Notes: a model not told the origin generated them from the sequence alone. A stretch of DNA of 64,000 nucleotides from CAWHNT01 sp963830775 (GCA_963830775.1 CAWHNT010000042.1:17939-81938); one strand, 5' to 3'. Shown: positions 18,242-26,795, counted from the first letter of the stretch. Made by a program: numbers and translations.

Positions 18242-19335
18242 AGGTGATCGAGATCGGGCCGCAGGCGGCGCTGGAGGAGGTGGCCGTTACCCAGCGCAAG
18301 CTGGCGGATGCGCTGGTCCGTCTCGGCCGCACCCGCGACGCGGATGTGAAGATCGGCACCACGCCCAAGGAGGAGGTGCTCCGGATCGACAAGACGGTGC
18401 TCTACCGCTACGTGCCGATGGTCGAGAAGCCGTTGCCGGTGCCGATCCTGCTGACCTACGCGCTCGTCGGGCGCTACACGATGATGGACCTGCAGGAGGA
18501 CCGCTCGTTCGTCCGCAACCTGCTGCGCGCCGGCCTCGACGTCTATCTGGTCGACTGGGGCCACCCCAGCCGCGCCGACCGGTTCGCCGGGCTCGACGAC
18601 TATGTGAACGACTACATCGCCGCCTGCGTCGACGAGATCTGCCTCCGGCACGAGGTCGACGCCATCAACCTCCTGGGCGTGTGCCAGGGCGGTGTGCTGA
18701 GCCTGTGCTACACGGCCCTCCACCCCGAGCGCATCCGCAACCTGATCACCACGGTCACACCGGTCGACTTCCATGCCGACAAGGCCGTGGACCGGATCGA
18801 CCGCGGCTTCATGAACGTGTGGGCGCGCAGCCTGCAGCCGGCGGACATCGACCGGCTGGTCGACACGATGGGCGCCGTGCCGGGCGAGTTCGTGGGCTAC
18901 CTGTTCTCGCTCATGACCCCGGGCCGCACTCTCACCAAGTACAATCTCGACCTCCTGGACGCGGCCGGCGACGAGGCCAAGCTGCTCAACTTCCTGCGCA
19001 TGGAGCGCTGGCTCGCCGACCGTCCCAGCCAGCCGGGCGAGTTCTCGCGCCAGTGGCTGAAGGATCTCTACCAGGAGAACAAGCTGATCAGGGACGAGTT
19101 CGTCCTGGACGGCCGCACCGTGCGGCTGAAGGACATCGACTGTCCCGTGCTCAACATCTACACCGAGACCGACCACATCATCCCGCCCGAGATGTCCCAA
19201 GGTCTGCGGGGACGGGTCGGTACCGAGGACTATACCGAGGTGCTCCTCAAGGGAGGCCATATCGGCATCTTCGTGAGCACCAGAGCACTGGGCCAGCTCA
19301 CCAGCACGGTCGTGGACTGGCTGGCCAGGCGGTGA
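18238..19335 (+). CDS. phaC: class III PHA synthase catalytic subunit PhaC
   Basis: A 365-residue synthase, the normal size of class III PhaC. The lipase-like box GVCQGG places the nucleophile at Cys149, the same number as in the Allochromatium vinosum enzyme. The Asp lies in IYTETDHIIPP and the His in LKGGHIGIFVS. LVDWGHPSRADRFAGLDDY is another family block. It forms a complex with the upstream phaE product. With the class I enzyme at 7.1-9.1 kb the window carries two distinct PHA synthases. Confidence 0.93.
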   Translation: MKVIEIGPQAALEEVAVTQRKLADALVRLGRTRDADVKIGTTPKEEVLRIDKTVLYRYVPMVEKPLPVPILLTYALVGRYTMMDLQEDRSFVRNLLRAGLDVYLVDWGHPSRADRFAGLDDYVNDYIAACVDEICLRHEVDAINLLGVCQGGVLSLCYTALHPERIRNLITTVTPVDFHADKAVDRIDRGFMNVWARSLQPADIDRLVDTMGAVPGEFVGYLFSLMTPGRTLTKYNLDLLDAAGDEAKLLNFLRMERWLADRPSQPGEFSRQWLKDLYQENKLIRDEFVLDGRTVRLKDIDCPVLNIYTETDHIIPPEMSQGLRGRVGTEDYTEVLLKGGHIGIFVSTRALGQLTSTVVDWLARR

Positions 19336-19426
19336 AGGCAGGCGACCGCCGACCTCACCCGGAATAGTGTGGAGACGGTCGCGCCCCGGGGAGCGCCGGC
19401 CGGTCCCTGAGAAGGTTCGCGGCCGG

Positions 19427-19504
19427 CTACGCTGGGTGGTATCGGACGCTCGCTTTACTCCCCGATCGTTTGCCCTCGTACCGGGCCGCCGTGGGGGTGT
19501 TCAT
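19427..19504 (-). CDS. possible 25-residue peptide overlapping the hypothetical gene upstream
   Basis: An ATG-started ORF whose first codon overlaps the TGA of the 70-residue gene before it (ATGA), with GGAG 10 bases upstream. The product is basic (MNTPTAARYEGKRSGSK). No family is recognised. Overlap and ribosome site are the only support. Confidence 0.3.
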   Translation of the reverse strand: MNTPTAARYEGKRSGSKASVRYHPA

Positions 19505-19713
19505 GACGGCAGGCTCCGCACGGCCTCCGGCTCTTGCGACGGGGCCAGGGCCGGACGCGAGAGCGTCTCCTGCGACGGCCGCCATCCAGCACCGCTGCAT
19601 TGGGCAATCCATATCCGGTCGCGCTCGGCATCGTAGAAGGCCGGATGCCAGTCGACCTTCTCGCCAGGTTCCGCGGGCAGCCAGTACCAGCCGGTGGCGC
19701 GCTTCGTGCTCAT
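19501..19713 (-). CDS. small hypothetical protein
   Basis: A 70-residue protein starting MSTKRATGWYWLPAEP. The middle, KVDWHPAFYDAERDRIWIA, reads like a compact folded domain with many aromatic residues. No signal peptide, membrane segment or Cys pair. The start is chosen because AGGCGG lies 5-10 bases upstream. It lies between the PHA operon and the tRNA-Ser gene and is transcribed leftward like the tRNA. Function unknown. Confidence 0.6.
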   Translation of the reverse strand: MSTKRATGWYWLPAEPGEKVDWHPAFYDAERDRIWIAQCSGAGWRPSQETLSRPALAPSQEPEAVRSLPS

Positions 19714-19817
19714 GGGTCCGCCTCGTCGAAACGGTTGCGTGGAGGTCGCTCGAGCGAGCGGGGGCTGGCGAGGAGGTCGGACGCCAGAGCATTGCAAGAC
19801 CTGGAATCTCGGAATGC

Positions 19818-19911
19818 TGGCGGAGACGGGGGGATTCGAACCCCCGATAGGGGTTTAGGCCCCTATAACGGTTTAGCAAACCGCCGCCTTCAGCCGCTCG
19901 GCCACGTCTCC
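19818..19911 (-). tRNA. tRNA-Ser (anticodon GCU)
   Basis: Read on the minus strand, GGAGACG pairs with CGTCTCC as the acceptor stem. The D-arm TGGCCGAGCGGCTGAAGG, the anticodon loop TTGCTAA with anticodon GCT, a long type II variable arm (TATAGGGG, then CCCCTA) and the T-arm GGGGGTTCGAATCCCCC follow. A CCA end is encoded at 19818-19820. It decodes AGC and AGU serine codons. Confidence 0.97.
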
Positions 19912-19922
19912 GCGAGTGACGG

Positions 19923-19952
19923 CTAATACAGTTGGCGGTGGAAGGCTGTCAA
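19923..19952 (-). promoter_or_regulatory. promoter of tRNA-Ser
   Basis: On the minus strand TTGACA (19952-19947), an 18-base spacer and TATTAG (19928-19923) sit 11 bases before the mature tRNA 5' end. The IS3 remnant begins just beyond the -35 box. Confidence 0.75.
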
Positions 19953-19959
19953 CGCCAGG

Positions 19960-21075
19960 GCGGTGGCGCTTGGGGGTAGCTGGGGCTGAGCCCCGGCCAG
20001 CTGAGCGGGTGGCGCAACGAGCACCTGGCGGCGGGCTCGGCGGAGGCGCTGGCCCCCGCAAGGCGGAGCAGGCCGAGCTGCAGCGGCTCAAGCGCGAGAA
20101 CAAGCGGCTCGAGGAGGAGGTCGAGATCCTCAAGAAGGCGGCGGCTTTTTTCGCCCGGGGGATCGCGTGAGCCGGTTCGCCTTCGTGGCGGCCGAGCGGG
20201 CGAACCACGCCGTGGCGCGGCTGTGCCGGGTCGATCGGCGCCAGCGTCAGCGGCTTCTACGCTTGGCTGCGCGCGATCCCCGCCGTCCCGAACCGGGCCG
20301 AGGCGGAGGCCGAGCTGCGCGGCCACATCGGCCGCATCTTCGCCGCCCGCCGGCGGGTCTACGGCTCGCCGCGGGTCCACGCCGAGCTGCGCCGGGAGGG
20401 CCGGCGGCACTCGCGCCGGCGGGTCGCGCGGCTGATGCGCGAGATGGGCCTGCAGGCCCGCCGGGGTCGCCGCCGGCCGCCGCGCACCACCGACAGCCGG
20501 CACGACCTCCCGGTCGCCCCGAACCTGCTCGACCGGCACTTCGCCGCCGAGCGGCCCGACACGGTCTGGCTGGCCGACATCTCGCTACATCCCGACCGAC
20601 GAGGGCTGGCTCTACCTGGCCGCGATCGAGGACCTGGCCACCCGCGAGATCGTCGGCTGGAGCATGGCCGACCACCTGCGGGCCGGGCTGTGCGTCGACG
20701 CCCTGGTCATGGCCCTGCAGCGCCGCGATCCGCCACGCGGGCTGATCCACCACAGCGACCGCGGCGTGCAGTACGCCTCCGAGCCCTACCGGCGAGGTGC
20801 TGGAGCGGCACGGCATCAAGCAATCGATGAGCCGGCGCGGGAACTGCCTCGACAACGCGCCCGATGGAGAGCTTCTTCGCCTCGCTGAAGAAGGAGCACG
20901 TCCACCGAGCCCGCTTCCGCACCCGCGAGGAGGCGAGGGCGGCCGTGTTCGAGTACGTCGAGGTCTTCTACAACCGGCAGCGCCTGCACTCGGCCCTGGG
21001 CTACCGCACCCCGGCCGAGGCGAGGGCCAGCATGGAAGGGATCACCATGCTCAAAGCCGCATGACGTTCTGAGGG
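19960..21075 (+). mobile_element. IS3-family insertion sequence, 5'-degraded
   Basis: Remnant of an IS3-type element. The orfA end survives at about 19985-20170 (AELQRLKRENKRLEEEVEIL and KKAAAFF, the orfA leucine-zipper tail), followed by orfB. The N-terminal helix-turn-helix of orfA is missing or scrambled: the sequence passes from the tRNA promoter into LGLSPGQLS-like codons. The right end lies within 12 bases of the stop of the sugar permease gene at 21076. I could not see paired terminal inverted repeats, so boundaries are approximate. Confidence 0.75.
20167..21064 (+). pseudogene. IS3 transposase OrfB, multiply frameshifted
   Basis: An OrfB integrase (DDE) spread over several frames: MSRFAFVAAERANHAVARLC, then FYAWLRAIPAVPNRAEAEAE and YGSPRVHAELRREG, DTVWLADIS with the first Asp, HHSDRGVQYAS with the second Asp, and SRRGNCLDNAPMESFFASLK with the catalytic Glu, ending EARASMEGITMLKAA. 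About four one-base shifts lie near 20235, 20585, 20795 and 20865. All three catalytic residues survive, so the breaks may be sequencing errors rather than decay. Confidence 0.8.
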
Positions 21076-21907
21076 CTACTTCACGCTGCCGAGGGCCAGG
21101 CCGCGGACGAGGTAGCGCTGGAGGGCGGCGAAGATGACCGCCACGGGCACGCTGGCGAGCAGGGTTGCCGCCATCACGTGGTCCCACTCGACCGAGTAGC
21201 GGCCGCCGACCAGCGAGAAGATCTGGATGGTGAGGGTGTACTTGTCGGTCGAGCGGAGCAGGGTCAAGCGCCAGGACGAACTCGTTCCAGCAGTAGATGA
21301 AGACGAAGATGGCGGTGACGCCCAGGGCAGGGGCCGCCATCGGCAGGAAGATCAGGCGCAGGCTCTGGAGTGCCGTGGCACCGTCGAGCCAGGCTGCCTC
21401 CTCGAGCTCGACCGGGATGGTGCGGAAGTAGGACTGGAGCATCCAGATGGCGAAGGCGAGATTGAAGGCGGCGTAGGCGAGGACGAGCGCCCAGAGCTGG
21501 TCGACCAGGCCCATCCCGGCCATCAGGCGGAAGATGCCCAGCACCAGGACGATGGGCGAGAGCATCTGGGTGATGAGCAGGAACTGGCGGAACGCACCCT
21601 CGCCGCGAAAGCGCATCCGGGCCCCGGCATAGGCGGCCGGGATCGCCACGAGCACGCACAAGGCGGTGGCGGCGGCGCTGACCAGGGCGCTGTTGAGGAG
21701 CGCGGGCCCGAAGCCCACCGCATGCCACATGTCGATGAAGTTCTGGAGGCGCAGCTCGCTCGAGAGCCAGCTCGGCGGCGTGCGCAGGATCTCCGCCCGG
21801 GGCTTCACGGCGGTGGAGACCATGACGGCGAAGGGGAAGAGGATGACGAGGACCAGCGGGGAGAGGAGGAGCCAGTAGACGAGGCTGCGGAGCGGACGGC
21901 TGGTCAT
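21076..21907 (-). CDS. sugar ABC transporter permease (MalG family), frameshifted
   Basis: An inner-membrane permease of the carbohydrate CUT1 class, about 276 residues with six hydrophobic helices. The coupling EAA loop reads EEAAWLDGATALQSLRLIFLP. Near 21268 one extra base separates WNEFVLAL from TLLRSTDKYTLTIQI; the tail ends RYLVRGLALGSVK. It is the last gene of a leftward cluster (binding protein, MalF-type permease, small antitoxin, this gene). The IS3 element abuts its stop codon without cutting the gene. No cognate ATPase is encoded in the cluster. Confidence 0.85.
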
Positions 21908-21952
21908 GGACGGCCAGCCCGACCGTCAAGAAGAAGGTGCGGCTTGCACTGA

Positions 21953-22117
21953 CTAGCCAGCGTGATCGGACGGCGGCTTCGGGCGGGGCCTCTCCGAACG
22001 CACGGCCTCCTCCAGGATCGCCTTGAGTTCTTCAGCAAGCAATCGGTTGTTGGCGGTCGCTCGCTCGACAAGCAGTTCAAGCGCACGCTCCTCTACCTCG
22101 ACCAGAAGGTCCGGCAC
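21953..22117 (-). CDS. FitA/VapB-like ribbon-helix-helix antitoxin, orphan
   Basis: A 54-residue ORF with a GTG start and an AGAAGGGG ribosome site. The product opens with a beta-strand segment (VPDLLVEVEERALELLVERA), then ATANNRLLAEELKAILEEAV, which matches the pattern of FitA-type antitoxins (ribbon, then a helix with E-L-x-x-I-L-x-x-A), then a basic, Pro-rich tail. It sits between two permease genes, 51 bases after one and 45 bases before the other, and is on the same strand. No PIN-domain toxin follows, so it is either an orphan antitoxin or a small DNA-binding regulator of the transporter. Confidence 0.5.
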   Translation of the reverse strand: MPDLLVEVEERALELLVERATANNRLLAEELKAILEEAVRSERPRPKPPSDHAG

Positions 22118-22168
22118 TTCGATACCCCTTCTGATCTTGCAGAAGAATAGCAGACAAGGGTGCCCGCG

Positions 22169-23050
22169 TCATTGCCCGCGTTGCTCCCCGCGCATCAGCA
22201 GCCACGCATAGGCGATCGTGAAGGCGAGCAGGATCAGGAACATGACGAGGGACAGGGCGGCGGCGAGGTCGAGGCGGCCGTAGCGGAAGGCCAGCTTGTA
22301 GAGCCAGGTGACCAGGATGTCGGTGCTGTTGGCGGGGTCGCCCTGGGTCATCACCCAGATGATCGGGAAGGAGTTGAAGACGTAGATGATGTTGAGGACC
22401 AGGGCGATGTTGATGAAGGGGCGGAGCAGCGGCAGGGTGAGGTGGCGGAAGCGCTGGGCGGCCGAGGCGCCGTCGATGCGGGCGGCTTCGTAGATGTCCT
22501 CAGGGAGGGCGGAGAGGCCGCCCAGCAGCACGGTGACGGTGAACGGGATCGAGACCACGATGCCGACCGCGATCTCGGCCGGGAAGGCGGTCTGGGCGGT
22601 GGCCAGCCATTCGACCGGGCGGTCGAGCAGGCCAAGGCTGAAGAGCGTGGCGTTGAGCATGCCGAACTGGCCGTTCAGGGTCCAGCGCCAGACGATGGCG
22701 CTCATGGTGAGCGAGACCGCCCAGGGCAGCATGATGATGACGCGGGCGAGGCCGCGGCCGGCGAAGTCGTCGTTGAGGATCAGCGCGATCGGGACGGAGA
22801 GGAGGACGGTGCCGCCGACCACGGCCACGGTCCAGACGAGGGTGCGCCAGAGGCAGGGGAGGAAGAGCGGGTCGGCCAGGAGCTTGCTGAAGTTGGCGAG
22901 GCCCGCGAAGTCCTTCACCTGCCCGAACCGGTTGACGCTGTGCAGCGAGGTGTGGGCGACGTCGTAGACCGGGTAGCCGATGATCCAGAACGCGAGCAGC
23001 AGGCTCGGCAGGATCAGGGCATAGGGGACGCCCGTGGCGGCACGGCGCAT
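22169..23050 (-). CDS. sugar ABC transporter permease (MalF/UgpA family)
   Basis: A 293-residue permease with an N-terminal signal-anchor helix (VPYALILPSLLLAFWIIGYP) and five further helices. The EAA coupling loop is LPEDIYEAARIDGASAAQRFRHLTLPLL. It is intact. The binding-protein gene ends 36 bases upstream. Together with the MalG-type gene downstream it forms the CUT1 importer channel. The ATPase could be the MalK-like protein encoded at 50.8-51.9 kb (inference). Confidence 0.92.
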   Translation of the reverse strand: MRRAATGVPYALILPSLLLAFWIIGYPVYDVAHTSLHSVNRFGQVKDFAGLANFSKLLADPLFLPCLWRTLVWTVAVVGGTVLLSVPIALILNDDFAGRGLARVIIMLPWAVSLTMSAIVWRWTLNGQFGMLNATLFSLGLLDRPVEWLATAQTAFPAEIAVGIVVSIPFTVTVLLGGLSALPEDIYEAARIDGASAAQRFRHLTLPLLRPFINIALVLNIIYVFNSFPIIWVMTQGDPANSTDILVTWLYKLAFRYGRLDLAAALSLVMFLILLAFTIAYAWLLMRGEQRGQ

Positions 23051-23086
23051 CGGGCGTCCTTCGCTGAACCGTGGCCCTGGCAGGGC

Positions 23087-24315
23087 CTACTGCTGGATGA
23101 GCGCGTCGATCTGGCTTGCCGCCTCTTTCAGCGCCGCGTCGGGCTGGACCTGACCCAGATAGATCTTCTGCAGCGCACCCGCCGTGGTGTCGGCCATCTG
23201 CTCCCAGTTCGGGATCAGGGGCGCGAACTTGGCGTTGGGCAGCATGTCGGTGAAGGCCTTGAGCTGCGGGTCGTTGGCGAAGTGCGGGTCGGCCGCCACC
23301 GACTTGAAGACGGGCAGGAAGCCCTCCTTCAAGGTGAACTCACGGCGCCACTTGTCGGTGAAGGCGGCCTCGGACAGGAACTTCCAGGCCACGTCCTTCA
23401 TCGTCGAGCTCTTGAAGATCATGATGCTGTCGGTCACGCCGTAGGTGGCCTTGGCACTGCCTTCCGGGATCGAGGCGATGTCGTAGTTGAGGTCTGGGTG
23501 CCTCGGTCTTGATCTGGCCGCGGAGCCAGGGCCCGGAGAGGATCATCGCCACCTTGCCGGTCTTGAACAGGCGCTCGATGTCCTGGCGGTTGTAGGCCGT
23601 GGGATCGGGCTCGGTCAGGCCCGCGTCCAGCATGCTCTTGTAGAGGTTGGCGGCCTTGACCCCGGCCTCGCCGGCGATCCCGCTCTTGCCGTTCTCCAGG
23701 AGCTCGCCGCCATGCGTCCAGAGCGCATAGTACCAGTAGGCGTCGGTCTCGATCTCCTTGCCCTGGAGCGCGAAGCCGTAAGTGTCGGGGCCCAGCGCCT
23801 TCACCTTCTCGGCGGCGGCCACCAGCTCGTCCCAGGTCTTCGGCGGCTGCGGCGACACCGGCCTTCTGCAGGAGGTCCTTGTTATAGTACATGGCGCGCG
23901 CGGAGGCCGCGACCGGCAGGCCGTAGGTCTTGCCTTCGAGCACCGAGGGCTCGAGGAACTTCTCGATGAAGCGGGCCTTGAAGTCGGGCGTGATGTAGCC
24001 GTCGAGCGGCTCGGCGATGTCCTGCTGGACATAGTCGACCAGCCAGCGGGTGCCGATGATGGCGATGTCGGGCGCGGTGCCGCCGGCGATGTCGGTGGTG
24101 AGGCGCTGCTGCAGGTTGTCCCACTGCACGACCTCGATCTTCACGTCGACGTCGGGGTTGGCGGCCTCGAAGTCCTTGGCCATGCCCTCGAAGATCGGGC
24201 CGGTCTCGGCGCTGTAATAGGCGACGGTGACCCGGAGGTCGGCTGCCGCGGCGGTGCCGGCACCCAGTGCTGCCAGGGCCACGGCACCCATGAGTGCCTT
24301 CAGCGTGCGTGTCAT
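23087..24315 (-). CDS. sugar-binding protein of ABC transporter, frameshifted
   Basis: A family 1 extracellular solute-binding protein, about 410 residues, with a Sec signal (LKALMGAVALAALGAGTAAA). Landmarks are AKDFEAANPDVDVKIEVVQW, GTAPDIAIIGTRWLVDY, then TWDELVAAAEKVKALG and GKVAMILSGPW. Two shifts occur: near 23865 (after LLQKAGV) and near 23493 (after QIKTEAP), and the C-terminus resumes as a normal SBP tail ending in ALIQQ. The ATG at 24315 is preceded by GGAGGCAGG and begins the signal. It captures a sugar or polyol in the periplasm for the two permeases downstream. The ligand is unknown. Confidence 0.85.
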
Positions 24316-24371
24316 GACGATCCTGCCTCCGATCTCTTGTGCGGCGAGCATAGGAAGGAGCGGGCGCGCCG

Positions 24372-25112
24372 TCACGCCGCCCGTTGGGCGGTGAGCTTCT
24401 GGTAGGCCTCGCCCAGGCTGGCCGTGGCCGCCCGGGCCATCACCTCCTCGACGGCACCCAGGGCCTGCACCCGGCCGCGGTGGAGGACCACGACCCGGTC
24501 GCCGGGCCAGATCTCGTCGATCAGGTGGGTGGCCCAGAGCACGGCCAGCCCCTCCTCGCGGCAGAGCACGTGGACATGCTCGACGATGCTGGTCCGGCTC
24601 TCGATGTCGAGGCCGACCGTGGGCTCGTCGAGGACCAGGAGGCGGGGGCGGTGGAGGAGGGCGCGGGCGATCTCGACCCGGCGCCGGTAGCCGCCCGAGA
24701 GCGTGCGCACCATGGCCCGGCGGCGCTCCTGGAGGCCGAGGCGGGTCGCGAGCTGGGCGATCCGCTCCTTGGCCGCGGCCGGCGGGATGCCGTAGAGGGC
24801 CGCGGCGTAGCGCAGGTTCTGGTCGACGGTGAGGTCGAGGTCGAGGGTGAGGCGCTGGAAGACCACGCCCATGCTGGCCAGCGCTTGCCGTGTGCCGGTG
24901 GCGATGTCGTGGCCGCAGACGGCGATCCGGCCGCTGGTGGGCCGGAACAGGTGGGTGACCAGCGCCATCAGCGTGGTCTTGCCCGCACCGTTGGGCCCGA
25001 GCAGGGCCGTGAACCGGCCGGTCGCCACCGTGAAGCTCACCCCGTCGAGGGCCGCCACCGCCCGCGTGTAGGCGTAGCTTACCCCCTCGACCTCCAAGGC
25101 CGGCCGCTCCAT
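24372..25112 (-). CDS. ABC transporter ATPase of the PQQ-alcohol-dehydrogenase-associated type
   Basis: A 246-residue ATPase: Walker A GPNGAGKTT, signature LSGGYRRRVEIARALL, Walker B LLVLDEPTVGLD, H-loop WATHLIDEI. The stretch LDLDLTVDQNLRYAAALYG and the C-terminal GDRVVVLHRGRVQALG match the ATPase of the exporter linked to PQQ-dependent alcohol dehydrogenase clusters in proteobacteria, not a sugar importer ATPase. The matching permease is not next to it. The start at 25112 has GGGAGG upstream; an open frame to 25190 is less likely. It precedes the sugar-binding protein gene by 56 bases, but the match to a different ABC class argues against working with it. Confidence 0.8.
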   Translation of the reverse strand: MERPALEVEGVSYAYTRAVAALDGVSFTVATGRFTALLGPNGAGKTTLMALVTHLFRPTSGRIAVCGHDIATGTRQALASMGVVFQRLTLDLDLTVDQNLRYAAALYGIPPAAAKERIAQLATRLGLQERRRAMVRTLSGGYRRRVEIARALLHRPRLLVLDEPTVGLDIESRTSIVEHVHVLCREEGLAVLWATHLIDEIWPGDRVVVLHRGRVQALGAVEEVMARAATASLGEAYQKLTAQRAA

Positions 25113-25190
25113 GCCGCCTCCCTTTCCGTTGCCGAAGGGAGAAGGGCCGGCGGCAGCCGGAGTCAAGCGGGGCTCGGCCAGGCCTGCCAT

Positions 25191-25892
25191 TCAGAAGGTC
25201 TCCACCCAGGGGCGCAGCTCGATCTCCCAGGCCCAGGCGCTGCGCGGCTGGCGCAGGAGGTCGAGCGTGGTCGTGGCGATGGCGTCGGGGTCGAGCATGC
25301 TGTCCGGCCGGTCGCTCGGCTCGGTGCGGCCGGGGTTGCGGATCGCACCGTCGATGACGAGGTGGACGACGCGGATGCCTTGCGGGTGCAGCTCGCGGGC
25401 CATGCTCTGGGCGAGGCCGCGGAGCGCGAACTTGCCCATGGCGAAGGGGGCCGAGCGCGGATAGCCCTTCACGCCGGCCGAGGCGCCGGTGAGGACGACG
25501 GCACCCTTGCCGTTGGGCAGCATCCGCCGCACGGCTTCCTGGGCCACCAGGAAGGCGCCGAAGGCGGTGACCATGAGCGAGCGGCGGACCTCCTCGGGGT
25601 CGAGCTCGACCAGGGGGCCGCGGGCGCGCAGGCTCGGGTTGTAGACCACGGCTTCCGGGGCGCCGTCCTCATCCAGGGCCGCGAACAGGGCGGCTACCTC
25701 GGCGGGATCGGACGCTTCGCAGCGGTGGGCCGTGGCCCCCGTCTCGCGGCAGAGCGCTTCCAGCCGCTCCGGCCGGCGGGCGGCCAGCGTCACCCGGACA
25801 CCCTCGCGGGCGAAGGCGCGGGCGAGCGAGGCGCTGAAGCCTTCGCCGGCACCGACGATGAGGACGCTGCTGTAGTCGAGCATGGGACCCAC
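25191..25892 (-). CDS. SDR-fold protein lacking the catalytic tyrosine
   Basis: A 233-residue Rossmann protein. The cofactor loop is GAGEGFSASLAR and the NNAG position reads VYNPSL. The catalytic Ser is present (TGASAGVKGY), but the Tyr of YxxxK is Phe: PFAMGKFALRGLAQSMAREL. This arrangement, followed by the HLVIDG segment, recurs in a known SDR subgroup, so it is not a local mutation. It may bind NAD(P) without ordinary dehydrogenase chemistry. It heads the leftward run of genes down to 21076, ending 78 bases before the ATPase start. Confidence 0.85.
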   Translation of the reverse strand: MGPMLDYSSVLIVGAGEGFSASLARAFAREGVRVTLAARRPERLEALCRETGATAHRCEASDPAEVAALFAALDEDGAPEAVVYNPSLRARGPLVELDPEEVRRSLMVTAFGAFLVAQEAVRRMLPNGKGAVVLTGASAGVKGYPRSAPFAMGKFALRGLAQSMARELHPQGIRVVHLVIDGAIRNPGRTEPSDRPDSMLDPDAIATTTLDLLRQPRSAWAWEIELRPWVETF

Positions 25893-25923
25893 CCGTGGCG
25901 GACGGTCCCGCTCGATCTATGGC

Positions 25924-26634
25924 TCAGCCGGCGGCGGGCCAGGGCGGGCGGTCGGTGTTGGCGGCCTCCTGGCGCTCGAAGTAGGCGGTGACCTCCTCCT
26001 CCATGCCGAGGAAGCGTGCGGCGGCCAGGATCTGGAGGGGCTCGCCGGTGGCGATCATGGCGGCCGCCTGGAGCGCGTCGGCAGGCGGCTCGGGTTCGTT
26101 CGGCGGAACCGGCTCGCCTGCGGGCTCCGGGGCCATGGGCTCGGGTTCGTTCTCCGCGATCGCCTCCTGCCTGAGCAGCCGCAGCTCGCGCAGGAGGCGG
26201 GATGCCTCCCGGCCGAGCTGGGCCTGGTAGGCGCGCAAGGCGTTGAAGCGGGCGAGCTGGATGGTGGCGGCGGGGTTGACGACCAGGGTGTGGTGGTCGG
26301 CGGCGTAGGCGAGGTCGTGCTTGGGCTGATCGGCCAGGATTTCGGTCTCCAGCCGGTCGGCGCGCTCCTGCTTCCACAAGGTGGCGGCGAGACGGCGGAC
26401 GAGCTGGGCCGCGAGCTCGGTCGCAGGTGCCAGGTCCTGGACCAGGTCGGTGAGGAGCTGCTCGTAGGTGGCGTGGTCCTCGCCTTCGAGGAGGAGGTGG
26501 CGGGCGGCGGCGAGGCCATGCTTCAGGGCGTTGCGGGAGGCGCGGGCCTTGCCCTCGGGCGTGGCGGGGCCGCGGGAGTGCCTGCCGTTGCGGCGGGCGG
26601 CCTCGGCCTGGGCGGCGGTGCGGGTGGCGGGCAT
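25924..26634 (-). CDS. hypothetical protein with ARRNGRHSRGPATPEGKAR N-terminal motif
   Basis: A 236-residue cytoplasmic protein. Residues 10-45 (AEAARRNGRHSRGPATPEG, then KARASRNALKHGL) are a motif seen at the start of many uncharacterised bacterial proteins. The middle is alpha-helical with charged heptads, followed by a Pro/Glu-rich linker (PEPMAPEPAGEPVPPNEPEP) and a short C-terminal helical domain. No catalytic motif is visible. A leftward hairpin (26719-26742) lies 85 bases upstream of its start. Function unknown. Confidence 0.75.
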   Translation of the reverse strand: MPATRTAAQAEAARRNGRHSRGPATPEGKARASRNALKHGLAAARHLLLEGEDHATYEQLLTDLVQDLAPATELAAQLVRRLAATLWKQERADRLETEILADQPKHDLAYAADHHTLVVNPAATIQLARFNALRAYQAQLGREASRLLRELRLLRQEAIAENEPEPMAPEPAGEPVPPNEPEPPADALQAAAMIATGEPLQILAAARFLGMEEEVTAYFERQEAANTDRPPWPAAG

Positions 26635-26718
26635 CGGTCCTCGGCAGCGGGCATGGGGCTGCCGGCGATCCTAGCAGAAGATAGGAATTTAGACCAGGGA
26701 CAGCTCTGGAATGCAAAG

Positions 26719-26742
26719 AGGCCGCCCCTTGCGGGGCGGCCT
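26719..26742 (-). terminator. hairpin downstream of the 23-codon ORF
   Basis: AGGCCGCCCC, loop TTGC, GGGGCGGCCT: a perfect 10-bp GC-rich stem. Read leftward it is followed by CTTTGC, a weak T-tract. It lies 54 bases after the stop of the small ORF at 26796-26867 and 85 bases before the next leftward gene, so it could end the small transcript or act as an attenuator for the gene beyond. Confidence 0.65.
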
Positions 26743-26795
26743 CCTAGAGAAGCGTTGGTGCTGAACGGGTCGTCTTGGTGACGGTCTCCGTCAGG

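Noticed and set aside
19443..19458. GGACGCTCGCTTTAC, a partial match to the tetR operator consensus.
   Set aside because: Only one half-site fits; the other arm does not.
24384..25991. Long plus-strand open frame of 535 codons.
   Set aside because: Antisense shadow of the ABC ATPase and SDR genes, low complexity in Gly/Asp/Arg.
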